64,000 bases of DNA from Theobroma cacao (GCF_000208745.1 NC_030857.1:2073664-2137663); one strand, 5' to 3'; positions 22,834-37,544 are shown, counted from the first letter of the stretch. Notes: a model not told the origin generated them from the sequence alone. Program-made: numbers and translations.

Positions 22834-25709
22834 CTCTCAGTTTTGTTCCACTGTTCCTCTCTTTGCTCACAGAGAGAGAAGAAATGAGTATATCCCTATA
22901 GCGTTAATTCTATGCAGCTCAATCCTCACAAGCTACGTTAAGTAGAGTTGTGCAGTGCCTTGTAAAGAGAATCGTAGTCCATAAAAGTATCAAATTTGAA
23001 TATCAAAATAAACAAATACAAAAGCTGAAAAGTCAGAGAGAGAAAGAAACAAAAAAAAAAGAAAAAGAGAGTATGGATTTCATGAAACCCCCACACCCTG
23101 CAATTTTGTATGGCCGCTGGTTCCACCGTACATTCCAAGATCAGACAATGGTAGAACACGGCGACTTAACGTTGATTTTTGCTCTTTCTCAAGCTCGTTA
23201 GCCCTTCTGTGAGTCAACAATGAGGTCCCCCATTGGAAGACAGGAACGTTAAATTTTTTACAGAGTTAAACGATTTGATCATACTATCATCGTGGGTCTT
23301 ACAGAGAACTGTGAAATGTTGAAAGTATTCATCTGATAAATGGTTTTTGACGGCGTGATGTGGCGGTTTGAATGACACGCCCCCAGTGTAATGCAGCTGT
23401 CTTCTGAGTTGCTGTCAGGGGCAAAGGCTTCCCAGTTTTTTTTTTTCACTTTTCTTATTATCAGTGGGAAAAACAACCAAAATACACAAGTTTGAGGCTC
23501 AGAGTGGCCTTGATCTGTGTCGTTTCCTTGGCTAAAATCATCAGGCCAGCGTCGTTTTATCCGTACGTCACTTCACTTGGGTAAAAATCAGTATGCCCCT
23601 TTCAGCTTTTGGGATCATCAAATATCAACGTGGATCCTGTCCTTTTGGGAGAAATCAGGAACACTGGGGATGGGCTTTGGGGGTATTGCTGGGCCCAGCT
23701 TAAAGGCTGTCTCTGTCCTTTCCCGAAGAAAGACCTTTTTTCCCCTCTGACTCCCGGAGTTTGGCTGTGAGCTAAAAAGTCCACTCTTTTTGTTCTTTTC
23801 TCCCATCTGGACCGTCCAGTCGTGGGACCATAGTCAAATGCCTTACACAACCCTCTCGTCTTGCTTGCCTGCTTTTTTTTCCTTCATTCCCCTCTTCCTT
23901 ATCCAATGGTTCATGGTCCAACTGAAGTATGGTGCACCCTCTGCTTCCAATAATACACGTGTTTGATCGCCAATGCTGCAAAACCCTTTGTTCTCATCAG
24001 TCGAATATTGGGTCTTCTTGTTACTACACCTACCTGTATGATTTAGAATTAGTTGGTATTAAGTATTTCAAAAAGATATTTATAATTCAACGACTTGGAT
24101 CGTGGACTTTGACAGAATATATAGCAAACATTTGCCAAAGTGACTTTCTGTTGTTTGGGCTGTCTTTATGCTGGGAATCAAAGTGCTTAAATACAGATTA
24201 CTATGAATGAGAAGCCGCACGAACTGTGGCAAGGAAGGCAAGCATTGATTCTCTTTATATTTCCAAGATGTCAACCCACCATAATAGAAGCATAAATTCA
24301 TATTCTGTTGTTAGGAAAAGTGGGGTGTTAGTGGAGAATTCTCTGTTAGAAGAATATTAAGTGAGTGTTTTAGGGAATAAAGATACCAGCAGCTTCTAGA
24401 GCAAACCATATCCTGCTCGGGGTATTTTAGATTTTGGCCCTTTTTGAGTAAGCTCATTCGTGCACGGTGGAAGGAGGAGAAATGGAGAATCCCAATCAGA
24501 GCTGATGCTCGGGAGATACAAATATAGAATTTACCACTCATGGTGCTTCCGAGGAGACACACAATAAATATTTTAAAAGTTGGCACTGCTGATTGGCTTC
24601 AACATCGTTTTCCTGTTTAATGCTGTCTTCCATGTTCCGTGTCTAAAAGTTTTGTAACTATCAAGCTTTGTCTTCCAGATGCAAATGAAAATCCATGTTA
24701 GCATAATCTCCTATTTGACCTACGAAAAGGCTAGAAAAAGAGGTTCGGGTTCTCCAATCCTTGGTTGCCATTGGTCCACTAGGCACACCAGCGTTACCCC
24801 ACTCCTAGAGGGCAGATTTTTTAAATATCATAGCCAACTAGAAACTTCCGTGCCCAATGGTAAACAAAATCTACCTACTATTCGATAGCTTTGAAGAATC
24901 TTTGCCAGAAGAATTCAGGCTACTCTACTGAACGGTAAGAGGGAAAGCTATTTTGAAAGCCACAGAGATATGTAATTATATCTACTTTTACTAGTTTTGG
25001 CATAGCTTAATGGCTGTTTTCTTCACAAGTTCGGGTGTTGAGCAGCGATTGGTGATGGACTAGACGATATAGCGCGGCAGTCATTTCAACAGGGTACACA
25101 GTTCCAGAATTGTTCAACGAGACCAGACTAGGCAATGATGTTAAGAATATTTCGCAGCAGTGTTTAATCAATCAAGTTAGAGTGCAGTGTTGGGCAAAGG
25201 TCACATCTGCAGGGTTTTTAAACTTGGGCTCTTGTAGCTGACTACTCGAGCCTATGTCTTGAACGACGTTAGGCCTGGATTGCTGACCTAGATATAGCAG
25301 CGCTCTTGATAGTTGCCTAATGGGTAGAAAGGCCCTGCAAATTGAACTGAAGTTTGGGGAATATCACCTACCAGAGATTGGGTGGCATTAGCAACTTATT
25401 GCAAGCTTAGCTACCAAAGAATATATGTTGTGCATCCAGTTGTTTTTCCAGAAGTTACAAGACATGCATATTCCATACATAGATAACAGAGTTAAAGAAC
25501 AGAAGGGGGAAGGTGAGAGAGATTTGCAAGGATACTGCTAGTTATTGATATTAACAACATATTGAAAAAGAGTGTCAGTAAGGTTTATCAACAGGGGAAG
25601 GGCAGTGATGAAACACAGTGGCAATGTTATATAGTTGCTAGCAACAGAAAACATCTGGACTAATTTAATCCCCTTTACACACTTTTCCAAAAACCAAATT
25701 GCGGCATGC
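22834..25709. other. CLV1 upstream region and spacer to the synaptotagmin gene
   Basis: The CLV1-type start at 22833 is preceded by a short leader with purine-rich GAGA stretches on the plus strand (22858-22880 and 23033-23070). Several overlapping open frames at 23500-24000 have no recognisable family and lie on both strands, so I reject them. The right end should include the 3' UTR of the synaptotagmin gene, whose stop is at 25712-25710. Confidence 0.45.
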
Positions 25710-28700
25710 TCAAGATGAAGTCCTCCACTGCATCTCAATTTGAATCCGACCATTCTTGGAGTCAATGAGATTATACTTTTCGTTGATTCTTCTATTACTA
25801 ACAACATCAGCTAGGTTTATAGTAACATACCCCAAAGATTCCTGGTCAAAAAATGTAAAGAAGTATTATTATTTGATTACATAAAAGAATAATGTATTTA
25901 TATTTCAAATTACATGCAATAGGCATGGAGAAATAGAAGTTTGTTATGTACAAGATCTGATGGTTCATCAATATGATCAAAATGAAAACTCAAAGTCATA
26001 AGGATAACCAGTGTTCATGATGAGATCAGAAAGTGAAATAGGAAATCCTATCATATGAAGAAACAGAAGGGTCTCAATACCACGCAGCCTAAAGCTTCTA
26101 AATATACCCTCTTATAACGGTTCAAAGAAAGAGAAAAAGGGAATGAAAATGAACGCAATAAATGAAATGTGCACCTTGGGATGCAGTAGCCCTATCCTGG
26201 AGGATGTACTGAATACTTCCACATGAACTTTATCATTTGTGGGTGGTTCATCCACCATAAACTGAAATTCATCTTCCCATCTTGGATCTCTGCTTTTCTT
26301 TACACGCTGAATCAATCCCAAACACAATTGTCAATTCCGGACAAGAAATCAAAATGTATGACAACTGACAAGAATGCAAAGCTCAGACAAAATATGGTAC
26401 AGGGATGGACCATTCAGGCAAATATAAAAGAGGTAGCATTGTTGATTCACAATCAATAATGATTAATAGAGGATGCATCCTGGAAACTGCCATATTTATG
26501 ACTAAAACATCGCATTAAACAATATCACATGTACCAATTATAACCAGTACAGTTCTCACAGTTGATAAATTGGCACTATTGGCAGTTAATGAACTGTGAT
26601 CTTTTTTTAAAAAGATATTTCAATTTTAAATGATTGTATCAACAGCTGTTGGAATGGAAATATTATTGAAAAAGTGAGAGATGTATTGGAGAATGCAACA
26701 ACTTATTGACTAAGAAAGCCTAGTTATACACTTTTAGTTTTATGAAACCAAATTTTCACACTGTTGCCTCAAAGTGAAACCATGCTTAAGCATACTAATT
26801 TACAGCATATATTTATGGATTACCTTTGTTTTTCTCTCCTCCCCTCTGAATAACAAACGCGCATGTGGGTTTGTATGGTACTTTCCTTCGACATCTTCAG
26901 CTTCATGCACTATAATTACAAGCAAACCTCCACCTGCAGGTGTTCCTTCTGGAGCTTTTTGTACCATATTTGATTCTTCAATGTCATTTGGCATCTCATC
27001 CTCCTTGAAAGGTTTGTACAGAACTTCCATGACAAGCTGCCCACGTGACTTCTCATTTTGTGGATCATTTGGGTCCATATTTTTCAGCAGCTCAAGAGTC
27101 AAAACTTTTGGTTCATCAGGTGTAAGATCTTTCAGTGGAACAACATTCATGCCCATCTTCTCATGTGTGCCAAGCTGATTAAAAGTTAACATACAGCTTG
27201 AGAAATACTTGTGGAACATACACAGGCATACATGAGTTGCAAAAACACACAGAAATTTGACAGGTTGGCATGGAATGCTTTAGATCATAAGGTAGGTCTC
27301 CTAACAAGGACAAACAGAACAGTAAGGTGTCCAATTACTTCACATCGCCAAATAGAAAGGTTAAGCTGATCTCCTTGGGAACAACCTCAGAGCCTATGGT
27401 TAACCTAGACAACTCATCAAAAGAATCATACCTGCTCCCAGTCATAGACATTTATCTCCAAAGCTTGAGTACTTGGATCTTTAACAACAAAATTGAATTC
27501 CTCATTCCATTCAGGGTTCAAGTTGCTGTGTTTCACAGTTGTTTTCTTTGTAGAGAGTTTTTCCTCTGTTAGTTTTAGTTTCACATAAGGATCCGATTTC
27601 CCCAGAAGATCTTTCTTTTTAAGCTTCATTGCTCTCAGAACCTTCACATCCAGAATCCCAACAGGCTTCTTCATGGCTCTGCCAATTTGGAGAGATTTTA
27701 GCAGATAACAGATAAAGACTCAGCTGTCACTGGGAAGCAAGCACAAAGCTGGAATCAACACACTTACTGTTTAGGATCCATTATTTTCACTTCTAAGGCT
27801 TTAGGCCACAGGTACATATTTGCAACTTGGTCTTTTATGAGCTCCTGAGAAAACAGTATCCTTGTCAAGCAAAACGAAGTCTAAATAAAAAACTTGGGCA
27901 TATTAGGATTGCATACAGGATTTCTGGAAAATAAAGGGTGTGATGACTGGCACAGAGATTTGGTAAAGAAATGCTGGAATTCACCTTTACCTTTGGAAAG
28001 TAAAAGGAAAAAAGAGAAATGGACATAATGTTTCGCATCCATAACCATCACAAAACAGTGCAATAACCTTTGAGACATGATGCATATAACAGTGTTGTCC
28101 ATTACAAAACTTAATCCATTACAAGAAGAAACAAGAAATAGAAGTATACCTGGACAAACCTGTAGAGCCCAGGAATGGCCATAACATCTGCCCCAAGTAC
28201 CTTTAGCCCAAAGTCAACATGTGGCTGCAAAATCAAAATGGAAGATTAGGATAAAAAGGGAAGAAGAAAGTAAGAGGCAAGAAAGCGAGATCCTTCTATA
28301 CATAATACAACTGTGAACTTTCTTGATGTTTTTTCCAAGGCAGATGATGCTGAACTGAATGATGATGAAACTTTAGGCAGTCGGAAAATAAATACGAGAT
28401 AAAGTTAATAACACAACTTCATAAAAATTGAGATGACAAATAGGAAAAAAAAAACTCCTAAAAAGGATGATTCTTAGAGACTTGCAATCCCTTTGTTATC
28501 AGCATCAAATCCATAACATAGTTCACAAGAACTCATGAATGCAGTACAAACTTGATTACTCAATAAATAACCAGGTATGGCTTGTCAAAATACAACATAC
28601 CTTGTCCATTAGGGAGACATATATATTGGCAAAACAAGGAAACACACTAAGCAAAGGCTTCAGAGTGATTCGAGGAGCAGCAAATACTTGCAAATCAACA

Positions 28701-31260
28701 ACCTGAAAGACTCAAAAAAATCAATGCACCCCACTGGAAACGCTCATGTACTTCTCTCTCTTGCTCTTGCTGAACCATTTTGTTTACACGTGTGTGCACT
28801 CATGTCTGTTCATTAGAGAGACAGTGAAGAGAGAATGTGTACGCATGCCTGTCATGTTTTGTCATGCATATTTCTTTCTCTTAATACACCATTACACTAG
28901 CAAATACCTGAATTGTGGCTCTTAATCCAAAAGCTTTAACTGCAACAATGATGTTAGGATTGCCTGCCCACTTAAATGATGGTTCCATAATAAGTTCCTT
29001 CTCATCAGTGACATAGACTTTCATTCCTGGCATATAATGAGATCAACAATATGTATCACTCAATAAAATTTTGTGCTAAAATTACAAGGGAGAAGAAAAA
29101 GAACAAAACACAGAGTTGTGCATCTGAGCAAGGATATAAGCAAACAACATCAGAACCACATAATCAGAAGCCTAATGGCCATTGTTCAGACTCATTTTCC
29201 TTACAGAGCCTGACAGTCAAGTTTTATGGAAGTTGGACTAATCTCAGTTACGCATAACTTTATTTCAATCTAAAAATTAGTTGTTTGTCACGTAAGTAAA
29301 TGAGAGGGTTATACATCTAAATCCAAAATCTAGTCTAAAGCATAAAAAAGACATCTAGCATGCTACATTCTTTTCAATCTAAAGTCCTACACTTGTGAAA
29401 ACAAGAGTTTTAAAAATGACGTTTCTATCATGATTATCACGATAATCTGATACCTTGAATAAGTATCTCTTCTTTGCATGCAGAAAAGACTTCAGATCAA
29501 GTGATTATATCATGAGAACATGTTTGACATGCCATATGCAGTTGAGGATATGTTTGTAGAATGTGTAGAAGTATGTGTCCAAGAAAGAGAAGTCAACCTT
29601 GAAAAGTTGGTGGTAGGGTACCCAGAGTAAGTGTTTCGAATTCAACTGACTGAATTTTGTATTTTGGAATTTGCTCAGCGATAATGGGCTTTGCTATAGT
29701 CTTGGCAGTGTTGCAAATTGCCTAGAAAACTTGAAGTGTCAACACTCAGTAAGGAATTCAAAAAAGCAAGGCCAAACAAATATTCTATCCATAACAGGGC
29801 AAAGATCATTGCAGTTAAACATACCGTATCCAGATAAGGCCACATGTTCTCAATAATTTTGTTAATCCAGTCAACCTTCAGAGAAACAAAACAGTTACAA
29901 CCTTGTTGCATAACTTAATACACTTGAGACCAAACATATGGAAATGCCTGGAAAAAGAAATAAGAAATCATTTCAGAGAATAACATACACGGTCAAAATC
30001 TGGATTTTTAACCCACAAGGGAATCTCCGGAAGCAACCGCTGCAAAGTTTTTGAGTCTTCCTCGACCAAAGGCCGAATTTTGGGATCCTGAACACATGAC
30101 ATGTTAATAACCAAAAGAAACACTGCAACCACCATATCAATGGTTCAAAAGGCTGGATCATGACATTGGAGACAATTTATATCGTTGTTCTGCTCAATTT
30201 AAAATGCTCAGTGAGATATGTTCCCACCATTTACAGTACAACCAAAAAAAGAACAGTGGAAGTAAGAAAGGAAGAGGAAAAGAGTTCACATATTCAGAGA
30301 AATTTCTCAAGACCATTCGATTTTGTTTACTTCAATGGTGCATTATACAACAGTCATAGTTCAGAAATATTTATACTAGTAGATTGGAATTTTAAATGCA
30401 GAAGTCTTATTCACATGGAAAAGATTTCTTCGTAGTTTTTCCATATGATAGCTTCACTGTGATAATTACAGTTTCTTACTAGGCACTTATGTTTCTATCT
30501 GTTTAGTACCAATTACAAACATTTGCATCTAACTGTTCAAACCTGCCGTACGTAGCATCATCAGACATTCAAACAAGCCAAAAAGTTTGGTGATCAAGTG
30601 CAGCAAGCAAAATAACAGAAAAAAATAATAAAAAAGAAATGCAGTAAGCAAAAGCATACTACTGTTAATGTTAATCCGAGCAGAGAAAAGCTTCTCATCC
30701 TAAAACTGAAATTTTCCCTAGAAAAACCTAAAGCTCACGCCTGCTTGATAATTTCAAAATCATGTTTTTCGACTCAAAAAATGGTGAATATACATCTTCG
30801 AAAGTACAAACCTTTGCACAGTGATACAGGAAGTAGAATCCATAAATTGGCTAAAAACAACAGCTGGAATTAACCATAAATATGATCCCATGAATTTGCA
30901 GCTCATAAAAAAAAAAAACAGTTGATTGGCTTAGAAAAAAGTTAGCATTTTTAATACCTATTCCTTCTCTCAACTAATAAATGGACAAAATTTAATGACG
31001 CTTAGTGAAGTACAAGAACAGCCACCTAGGAAACAACGCATCAGTCAAACAAAATCTGAGAAAGGCAAACGAAGAACCAGAAAATCCACACACACATACA
31101 CACACACAAAGCAAAACATAACCGGAATTCGACAAAGAAGAAAACAAACCTTAACATCAGTGGGCAGGAAGTAGATGAACATGTAATACCCAATGACGAG
31201 CCCCATCGAAGTTCCAATTCCGAAGCCAAAAACACCCAATATAGAGCTCATCACACCCAT
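25710..31260 (-). CDS. SYT2: Synaptotagmin, SYT1/SYT2 type ER-plasma membrane tether
   Basis: Plant synaptotagmins are anchored in the ER and bind the plasma membrane at contact sites through calcium- and lipid-binding C2 domains, while the SMP domain carries lipids. Twelve exons join in phase: 31260-31150, 30087-29989, 29875-29825, 29721-29598, 29026-28908, 28702-28601, 28224-28150, 27844-27768, 27678-27432, 27174-26824, 26306-26175 and 25841-25710. They give 539 residues, against 537-541 in Arabidopsis SYT2 and SYT1. An N-terminal hydrophobic anchor (about 4-33) is followed by an SMP domain (about 65-250). C2A starts near 256 with KKPVGILDV and KKDLLGKSDPYVKL, and C2B starts near 418 after APEGTPAGGG. 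Exon 10 phrases such as GMNVVPLKDLTPDEP are closer to SYT2 than to SYT1. Introns 1 and 4 are the largest. A fragment of this gene is duplicated at 10-13 kb. Confidence 0.95.
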
Positions 31261-32689
31261 TTTCAAGGCTTCCCTTTTTTTTTTTCTATTAAGATCGCTC
31301 AATTAGTTAAATCAAAGAGGCTTAAAAGTGTTTTGCTCTGTTCAAGTTAAAATAAAACCAGATGGAAGAAAAAAGAGAAACCCAGGGAAGGAATCTGAGT
31401 AACTAACATTCTTGTCTGAAGTAAATGAGAGAAGAACGAAAATTTGAAGAGATATTATGGCTTTAAATCTTATCAGGAAGTGCATTAAAGGAGCATTTAC
31501 TTCTTGTGGCCAATCTTTTACGTTCAAGTAGCCGCTCCATTTTTGGACCTACACAACTGCTTTCGCTGAGGAAATTTTCAAGCGCGTGATCCTTGTTCCT
31601 GTGTCGGTAACGTCCAATTGGTTGGTTATGAATTCGCTCCAATTTTTTATCCCCTTTAATTTTTTCTTTTCTAGCTTAAAGAAAACTCTATAAATACTGT
31701 TAATTTATTATTGTAAATAATGTTGGTAGCTGTACTCTTTAAAAAAAATGATCATGATGCTTTTGTTGTTTTAATTGAATATAATAATTAAAATCATAAA
31801 AAAAATTAAATAAAGTTTATCCAAAATAATTTAAAGACAAAGAAAGGAGATAAATGGCAATATTTTGTAACTGCTACAGTGTTTTTTATGTGTAGCTGAA
31901 AAGCATGGTATATCCAAATAAAATATAAACGACTTCTATTGGTCTTCCCATTTGTCTTGTTTCTGAATTTTGTTTATTAAATATACTTTTCTTTAAATAG
32001 CCTTTGAGCAGGGAGAAACTTTTTTTGCCCCTTTTTTTATGTGGATCCCGATTCCACCCATCGTCTGCTTCCCAGCATTAATAAAATAATGGCTTTTTGC
32101 AGCCCAACACCGTGATGATAACGGTCTCCTCACCCTGGATCTTTTCCGTTGCTCCACCGAAAAAGCTGTTCTTCCGTTATGTGTTGGGAGCCCAATTTCC
32201 GTTATTCCGTATGGAGCATTAAGTGGCCCTGTTCGCATATCTACTAACATTTATTTATTTTTTCATATAATATCTTGTAACTTGTTTTTTTATTAATCTC
32301 TCGTGGGTAAATTATATGTTTGGAAATATTAAATAGTTAATTTTATCAAATACAATTATGAAAATATTTTTCGATTTAAAAATTGATGATTAAAACAAAT
32401 TTTACTTTTATATTTATTGAAAATAATGCAACTATGTAATAAGCTTCTCGCTTATTAGGATAGAATCACCTATATAAATAATAGAATTAAGTTAATTAGT
32501 AGTAAGATAATTCACTACAAAAATTTATGCAATCATTTCAATTTTGAGAAATGGATTATTGATTTAAACCAAGTCGGTTAAATACTGTAACCTTTTCCAT
32601 TCACCTTTTTTCTCCAATCATGGCAATTTTTTGTCTATATAATTAGGAGGAAGTTATGGGACATATCAAGTCATGTATCGCATTATTAT
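31261..32689. other. Synaptotagmin upstream region
   Basis: It begins with the leader of the synaptotagmin gene; a run of As on the coding strand precedes the ATG at 31260. A further upstream exon cannot be excluded but is not needed. A more GC-balanced island lies at 31990-32250, with an open frame of 85 codons on the minus strand that I cannot assign to any family. The rest is AT-rich spacer. Confidence 0.4.
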
Positions 32690-32779
32690 CATCTCAAATG
32701 GGCGAATAAAACCAAAGTCCCCAAGTGACCTATGTGCCCCCCTAATTATCCTTGTCGACAGGTTTGGGCCTACCACGTG

Positions 32780-33215
32780 TACAAACCAAACATTTATCTC
32801 TTGTTTCCCTGTCACCATAGGCAGCCCATCTTCCATCTCAAGAGATTTGTTTTGTTGTCTTATTTCTTGTTTTTTTTTTTCTCCCACTTCTCTTGTCATC
32901 TGTCCTGTTTCTATATTCTGAGGAATATGTAAACAGATATTCGATAATCACTGGTACGTTTAAATAAAATTAAGATATTTTAATAATTTAATATTATTTT
33001 TAATAATCATATTTTGGTTAAAAATAGAAATATACATGTTCCAAAGCAAGAACGCTCTAAAGTACAAACCAACTTTTATCTCTGTTTTCCCTGTCTCCAA
33101 AGGCAGCCCAGCAGGAGAGATTTCGTTGGTTGTTCTATTTCTTTGTTTTCTCTTTCTCCCAATTCTCTCGTCTTCTTGTTCTGGTCCCGTGACATAACCG
33201 ACCCTGTTTCCATCT
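32780..33215 (+). repeat. Diverged direct repeat, two copies of ~150 bp
   Basis: The stretch from 'tacaaaccaaacatttatct' through 'ggcagccca' and a pyrimidine-rich block ending 'cctgtttc' at about 32780-32920 is repeated with substitutions and small indels at about 33062-33212. Both copies carry a long C/T tract. No conserved frame runs through both, so a coding origin is unlikely. Confidence 0.7.
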
Positions 33216-36040
33216 CGTGTTTGAGTTTCAGTGCACAGTTAATTTCAATCCCTTTTTTTATAGCTTCGCTGTCTCTTTTACATGGAAATCGACTGAGATT
33301 AACTTAAACTTGTGGTCACCATCGCGTTGTGTTCTAAAGTGTTTGATGGCACGTTGCGGTCAGGAATTTGATTGTCTCATTGGCATGAATTTCCAAGGAT
33401 GTTGACAAAAGTTTCCCAAATATCTACTAGGTCATCACTGGGCACACAAAATGGGATGAAATTAATTTCCTGTAATGAATCTCTCTAATTGAATTCCAAA
33501 CATATTGTTCGTTACAAGTTGGAATTTGGTTTGGTCAGTCTAGTCACAGACACTGTTTTGTTCTTCGAACATGGGGGGACAGAGTGAGTTGGGGATGGTC
33601 AGGACTGGCCCCACAACTGGCGACGTCCATGATCACTTGCCCCAACCGCCAGCCATTACTTTTGAAGAAAAGGAAAGAGTGCCATGGTGGGCTAAAGTCA
33701 AGAGGATTGTTGTCCAGATGTGGCCATATATGAAACAAGTTTAGCTCATGTTTTTGGTAGAAATTATTGAATTAATTTGTCCAAAATTATTTAAAAAAAG
33801 ATATCAAAGGCACGTGCGGTTAGGCATCCGGATGAATAACTTTTGGGATAAGCATTTAGGACCCCAAATCTTGTAACCATCATTCGATTCATTTCTCCAC
33901 TGACAAGCAAATGAAAAAGTTGCATTCACTTGTCTCTTACTAGAACTTTTTGATGAATATGCTTAAAGCTTCTACATAGAAAACTCGAAAGCCCAAATAC
34001 AAGCAAGCTTAGAAGATACTACCTTCCTTGTTTTCAAGAAAATAGTTTTTGTGGAGGTGTTAGGCCCAAAGCCCCAAACAATGGAATTTGCAAAATATAT
34101 GGGTCCGTAATAGCCTGATAGCAACCACTTCTTATTGGGTTAAGCTCCAAATCCATTTAATAGAGAAAAGCAAACTTGATGAAATTTGTTCTTAGGTTTT
34201 CACTTATATTAGTATGAAATTTTACATTGCCCGACTTCATTAATTGAATCTTAGTATATGATTTTGAAACATAAAAATTGGTAGCAGCTAATAGTAAATT
34301 TTTTTTTTGCTTAACATTACATTGATCTTTTAAATTCTTTTAATCTTTTTTACCCTTTGAAACATTTATATTGTCAAAAATATTCAACTCACAGCAATAA
34401 ATTTGACTAAAAATTACACATTTTAAAATTATATTTTTTTATTTAACACTCAAAATATTTGCAAATAAGAGTGAACTCATACTAATGGACGGTGGGTCGA
34501 AAATATATAACCCAAGAGATAGGTCGACATGATGTGTGGTTGCACTTTTATTGATTTGATCATATTATATAAATTTTTACTAACATTATAAATAAAATAT
34601 AATTATAAAAGTTACCTATATTAGTAGAAACTACATATTGTTTTTTATATATAAGGGAAAAGATAAAAAAATATTACATCATCCTAAGTCATGATATGCC
34701 TGGATTGTTTGCAAGTAAATAAGAACCAATACCATGTGGTGGAAAGTCAAAAATATGTAACTCCAATTCTAAGTTCTCTATATGTATTGTCATCCAATCA
34801 ACACACTGATTGGCTTCACGATGTACGCGAAAAATTGTAATATCCCAATTCTGTTAAAGAAACTCTTTAATCCCTCTCAATAACTGAGCATTCGGATCTA
34901 ACATAGAAGATTGAGAATAAATTTTTTATAGAGCTAATTGATAGTACTATTAAAAGTGAAAAAAATACCCCTAAAATTTAAATAACCGTACTTTTTAAAT
35001 TTTCATTATATATTTTTTTAAAAAAATAAAAATTTCATTTATATAAAAATATATAATTAAAACCAAAATTTGTTCTAGCGAGACTTTTCTTTCAGGGAGA
35101 GGTGTTGGGTAGGTGGAAGGGATGAGAAACTTTGTCTTGGATGATACGGATATGTCTAAGCAAAGGTAAAATAATAGTCTCATCTGTTTTTTTTTTTTTT
35201 TATTCATTTGACCTTTCTTTTAAGAAACCTAGTTTGGCTTTGTCTATGGAGACGTTTAGATGGCCCCCTTGTTTTTTGTCATGCATGAGCACCAAATTTG
35301 TAGCTTTAATTTTTTATGCCCGCTTGCCTTTTTCTTTACTCCAATTATTGCATGGTATCCAACCACATTGTCACCCCCAGAAAGTTCATTTCATCGACAA
35401 AGGGATCTCTCCTAGGATTTTTATGGAGGAAACCCTAATAATTAAAGGCCGCCTAGAATATAAAAATGAACAGAAGAAAGGATCAACCATGGCTTGTATC
35501 TAAATGGTCGGTGCATCTACACTGATAATCTCACGTCAACCCACCGAATATGATAACAAACATATGATGGGATACAGTCCTGAAGAGTACTAGAGAACTA
35601 TTAAGACACACGTCAAATTGCAGCTTGTTGTTTACCAAAGTTGAGTAATTAGCTTTATGCTATCCGACCTAAGAAAGGAAATCAGAAGGGAGGGGGGGCA
35701 TGGGGTAACTGATCATATAATGCATTCCTAAAATCTTTTGCCTTTGAGGTGATCTGCCCTTTTGCCAAAGATGCTTTACCCAGGCTTGCTTTGATCAACC
35801 CCATAACTTTTTTCATTTTCTTTTTTTTTTATTATTATTGTATTCTAATTATTCCATTAACAAACTAAAAATGGTCTTCAACATAGGGTACTAAGGGGAA
35901 TAATGATCTGGAAATTGGTATTCAGTTGTCATCGAAGATTTTTGTACCATGAAAACAAGTTGACTTAGAATTTAGACAAGAATAAGACACTTGGTATTAT
36001 CAATCTCAAATTATTATTATATAAAACAAGGCTTAATCAT
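33216..36040. other. AT-rich intergenic DNA
   Basis: No gene is recognised. A GC-richer patch at 33560-33740 has a 64-codon open frame on the minus strand without similarity to anything I know. A second frame at 35132-35503 runs through a T-tract and is not convincing. Confidence 0.4.
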
Positions 36041-36400
36041 TTCATATTTTCATGATTATCACTAATCATATGATTAATAACTAATTTATAAATTAACCGA
36101 ACCCTAAAACTTGTTGCACCATTATTATACGTCAAAACCACTTACAACTTGTCCGTTAAAAAAACAGTATGATCTTCATGGAATTAATGTTTTCATCTCC
36201 TTGCATTTTGAACCATTCCTTAACTATATAAACAAGCCTAATCGTCTCATATCTCCGGAATAATTGCTGATCATATGATTAATAACTAATTTATAAAGCC
36301 GAACCTGAAAACTATACTACTAATTAACTCGTTGCACCATTATTATAAGTCAAAATTACCTACAACTTGTGCAAATAAAAAAAATAACATTATGAATCAC
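36041..36400 (+). repeat. Direct repeat, two copies of ~140 bp
   Basis: A unit containing 'atcatatgattaataactaa' followed by 'tttataaa', then 'gttgcaccattattata' and 'acaacttgt', occurs at about 36060-36160 and again at about 36270-36372. The copies differ by substitutions and a small insertion. Their spacing is about 205 bases. Confidence 0.75.
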
Positions 36401-37540
36401 ATTGCATTTTAAGCCATAACTTTTATATATATATACACACACTCGTAGACAAAGAAAGGACCAAAGAAAAAAAATAAAAGAATGAAGGAAGGAGGGCATG
36501 ATGACTGTTAGGTGCATGTGAAAGCAAAACGACGTGCGATGAAACTTGAAACTGAGCAACGAGAACCAGAAGAAGAAAAGTAATAATCATTTTATTATGG
36601 CAGGTATAGAGACCGCCAAATCTATGCTCCGTTGGTTGGGTGTCACCACTAACTGATGATATAATTCCCCGCAGAAACTTTTGAAACTAGTCACGCTGTT
36701 TACAGCTATGGGGGTTTTATTAGGTTCCCATTGTTAGGCAGCCTGCCCTTTGAAACAAGGCTGTACTTATTGTAGTATTAATTAATTACGTCTCTTAAAT
36801 ATTATACTTCTTCCCATTCCAATTTTTTAATTGGAATATTCTGAAATGAAGGTTTTTTCACTTAATTGTAATTTATGGTTAAATACAATCTTTTTTAAAG
36901 GAGCTTAGATTTTTCCCCGTTCTCCATCTCACTTTCGGTGTGGAAGACCTCAGGTTTTGTCGCTGATGGAAATCAATATCATGAGTCATTATCATGATCT
37001 CCATAAAATTTGTTGACAGAGTGCGTCGAGCCGTCAGATTAACCCTATTAATGCAGATTAAGTGGGGTAGGGGATAGATTGTCGTCGCTAAAAGATTTAT
37101 AATGCTGGCCAGATGATTGCCCCATATTCTTGACGCTCTTAATACGGCGAATTGCGACTTTAGATACCATATATATTTCTCCGAAGATTTAATTTCGTCC
37201 TTAAAACCGCAAGAAACGTCCTTTTCTTTTGGATTTTTCGATTTCATAATTAATGAAAAGGTGTTATCTTCTTTTTTGAAGGAATTAAAAGGATATTATT
37301 GTTCTCAATCACATAGCGTTGCACTATCAATTTGTACACTCAACATCCTCTCGATACGTGACACATCAATCTTTGACTGTAATTAAAGGATATTAATTTA
37401 TTTTTCATTCATCTTTATATTAAATTAAAGTTATTCGTATACTTTAATTTAACCAAAATATTAATTGATGTTCTAAAAATACTTAATAAGATTACTTGTT
37501 TTTTTAACATCTACTTAATAAGATTACTAGTTAAAGAGGT
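36401..37540. other. Intergenic DNA
   Basis: Nothing beyond short low-complexity tracts is visible, including a (TA)n/(CA)n tract near 36425-36443. The stretch at 36890-37250 is less AT-rich, with open frames on both strands that overlap and are not supported by any recognised motif. Confidence 0.4.
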
Positions 37541-37544
37541 ATTC

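Noticed and set aside
31993..32250. Minus-strand open frame of 85 codons in a GC-balanced island
   Set aside because: Residue composition is not random-looking, but I recognise no family and see no splice partners, so it is noted only in the spacer entry.
36879..37386. Overlapping open frames on both strands
   Set aside because: They overlap each other and neither resembles a known protein.
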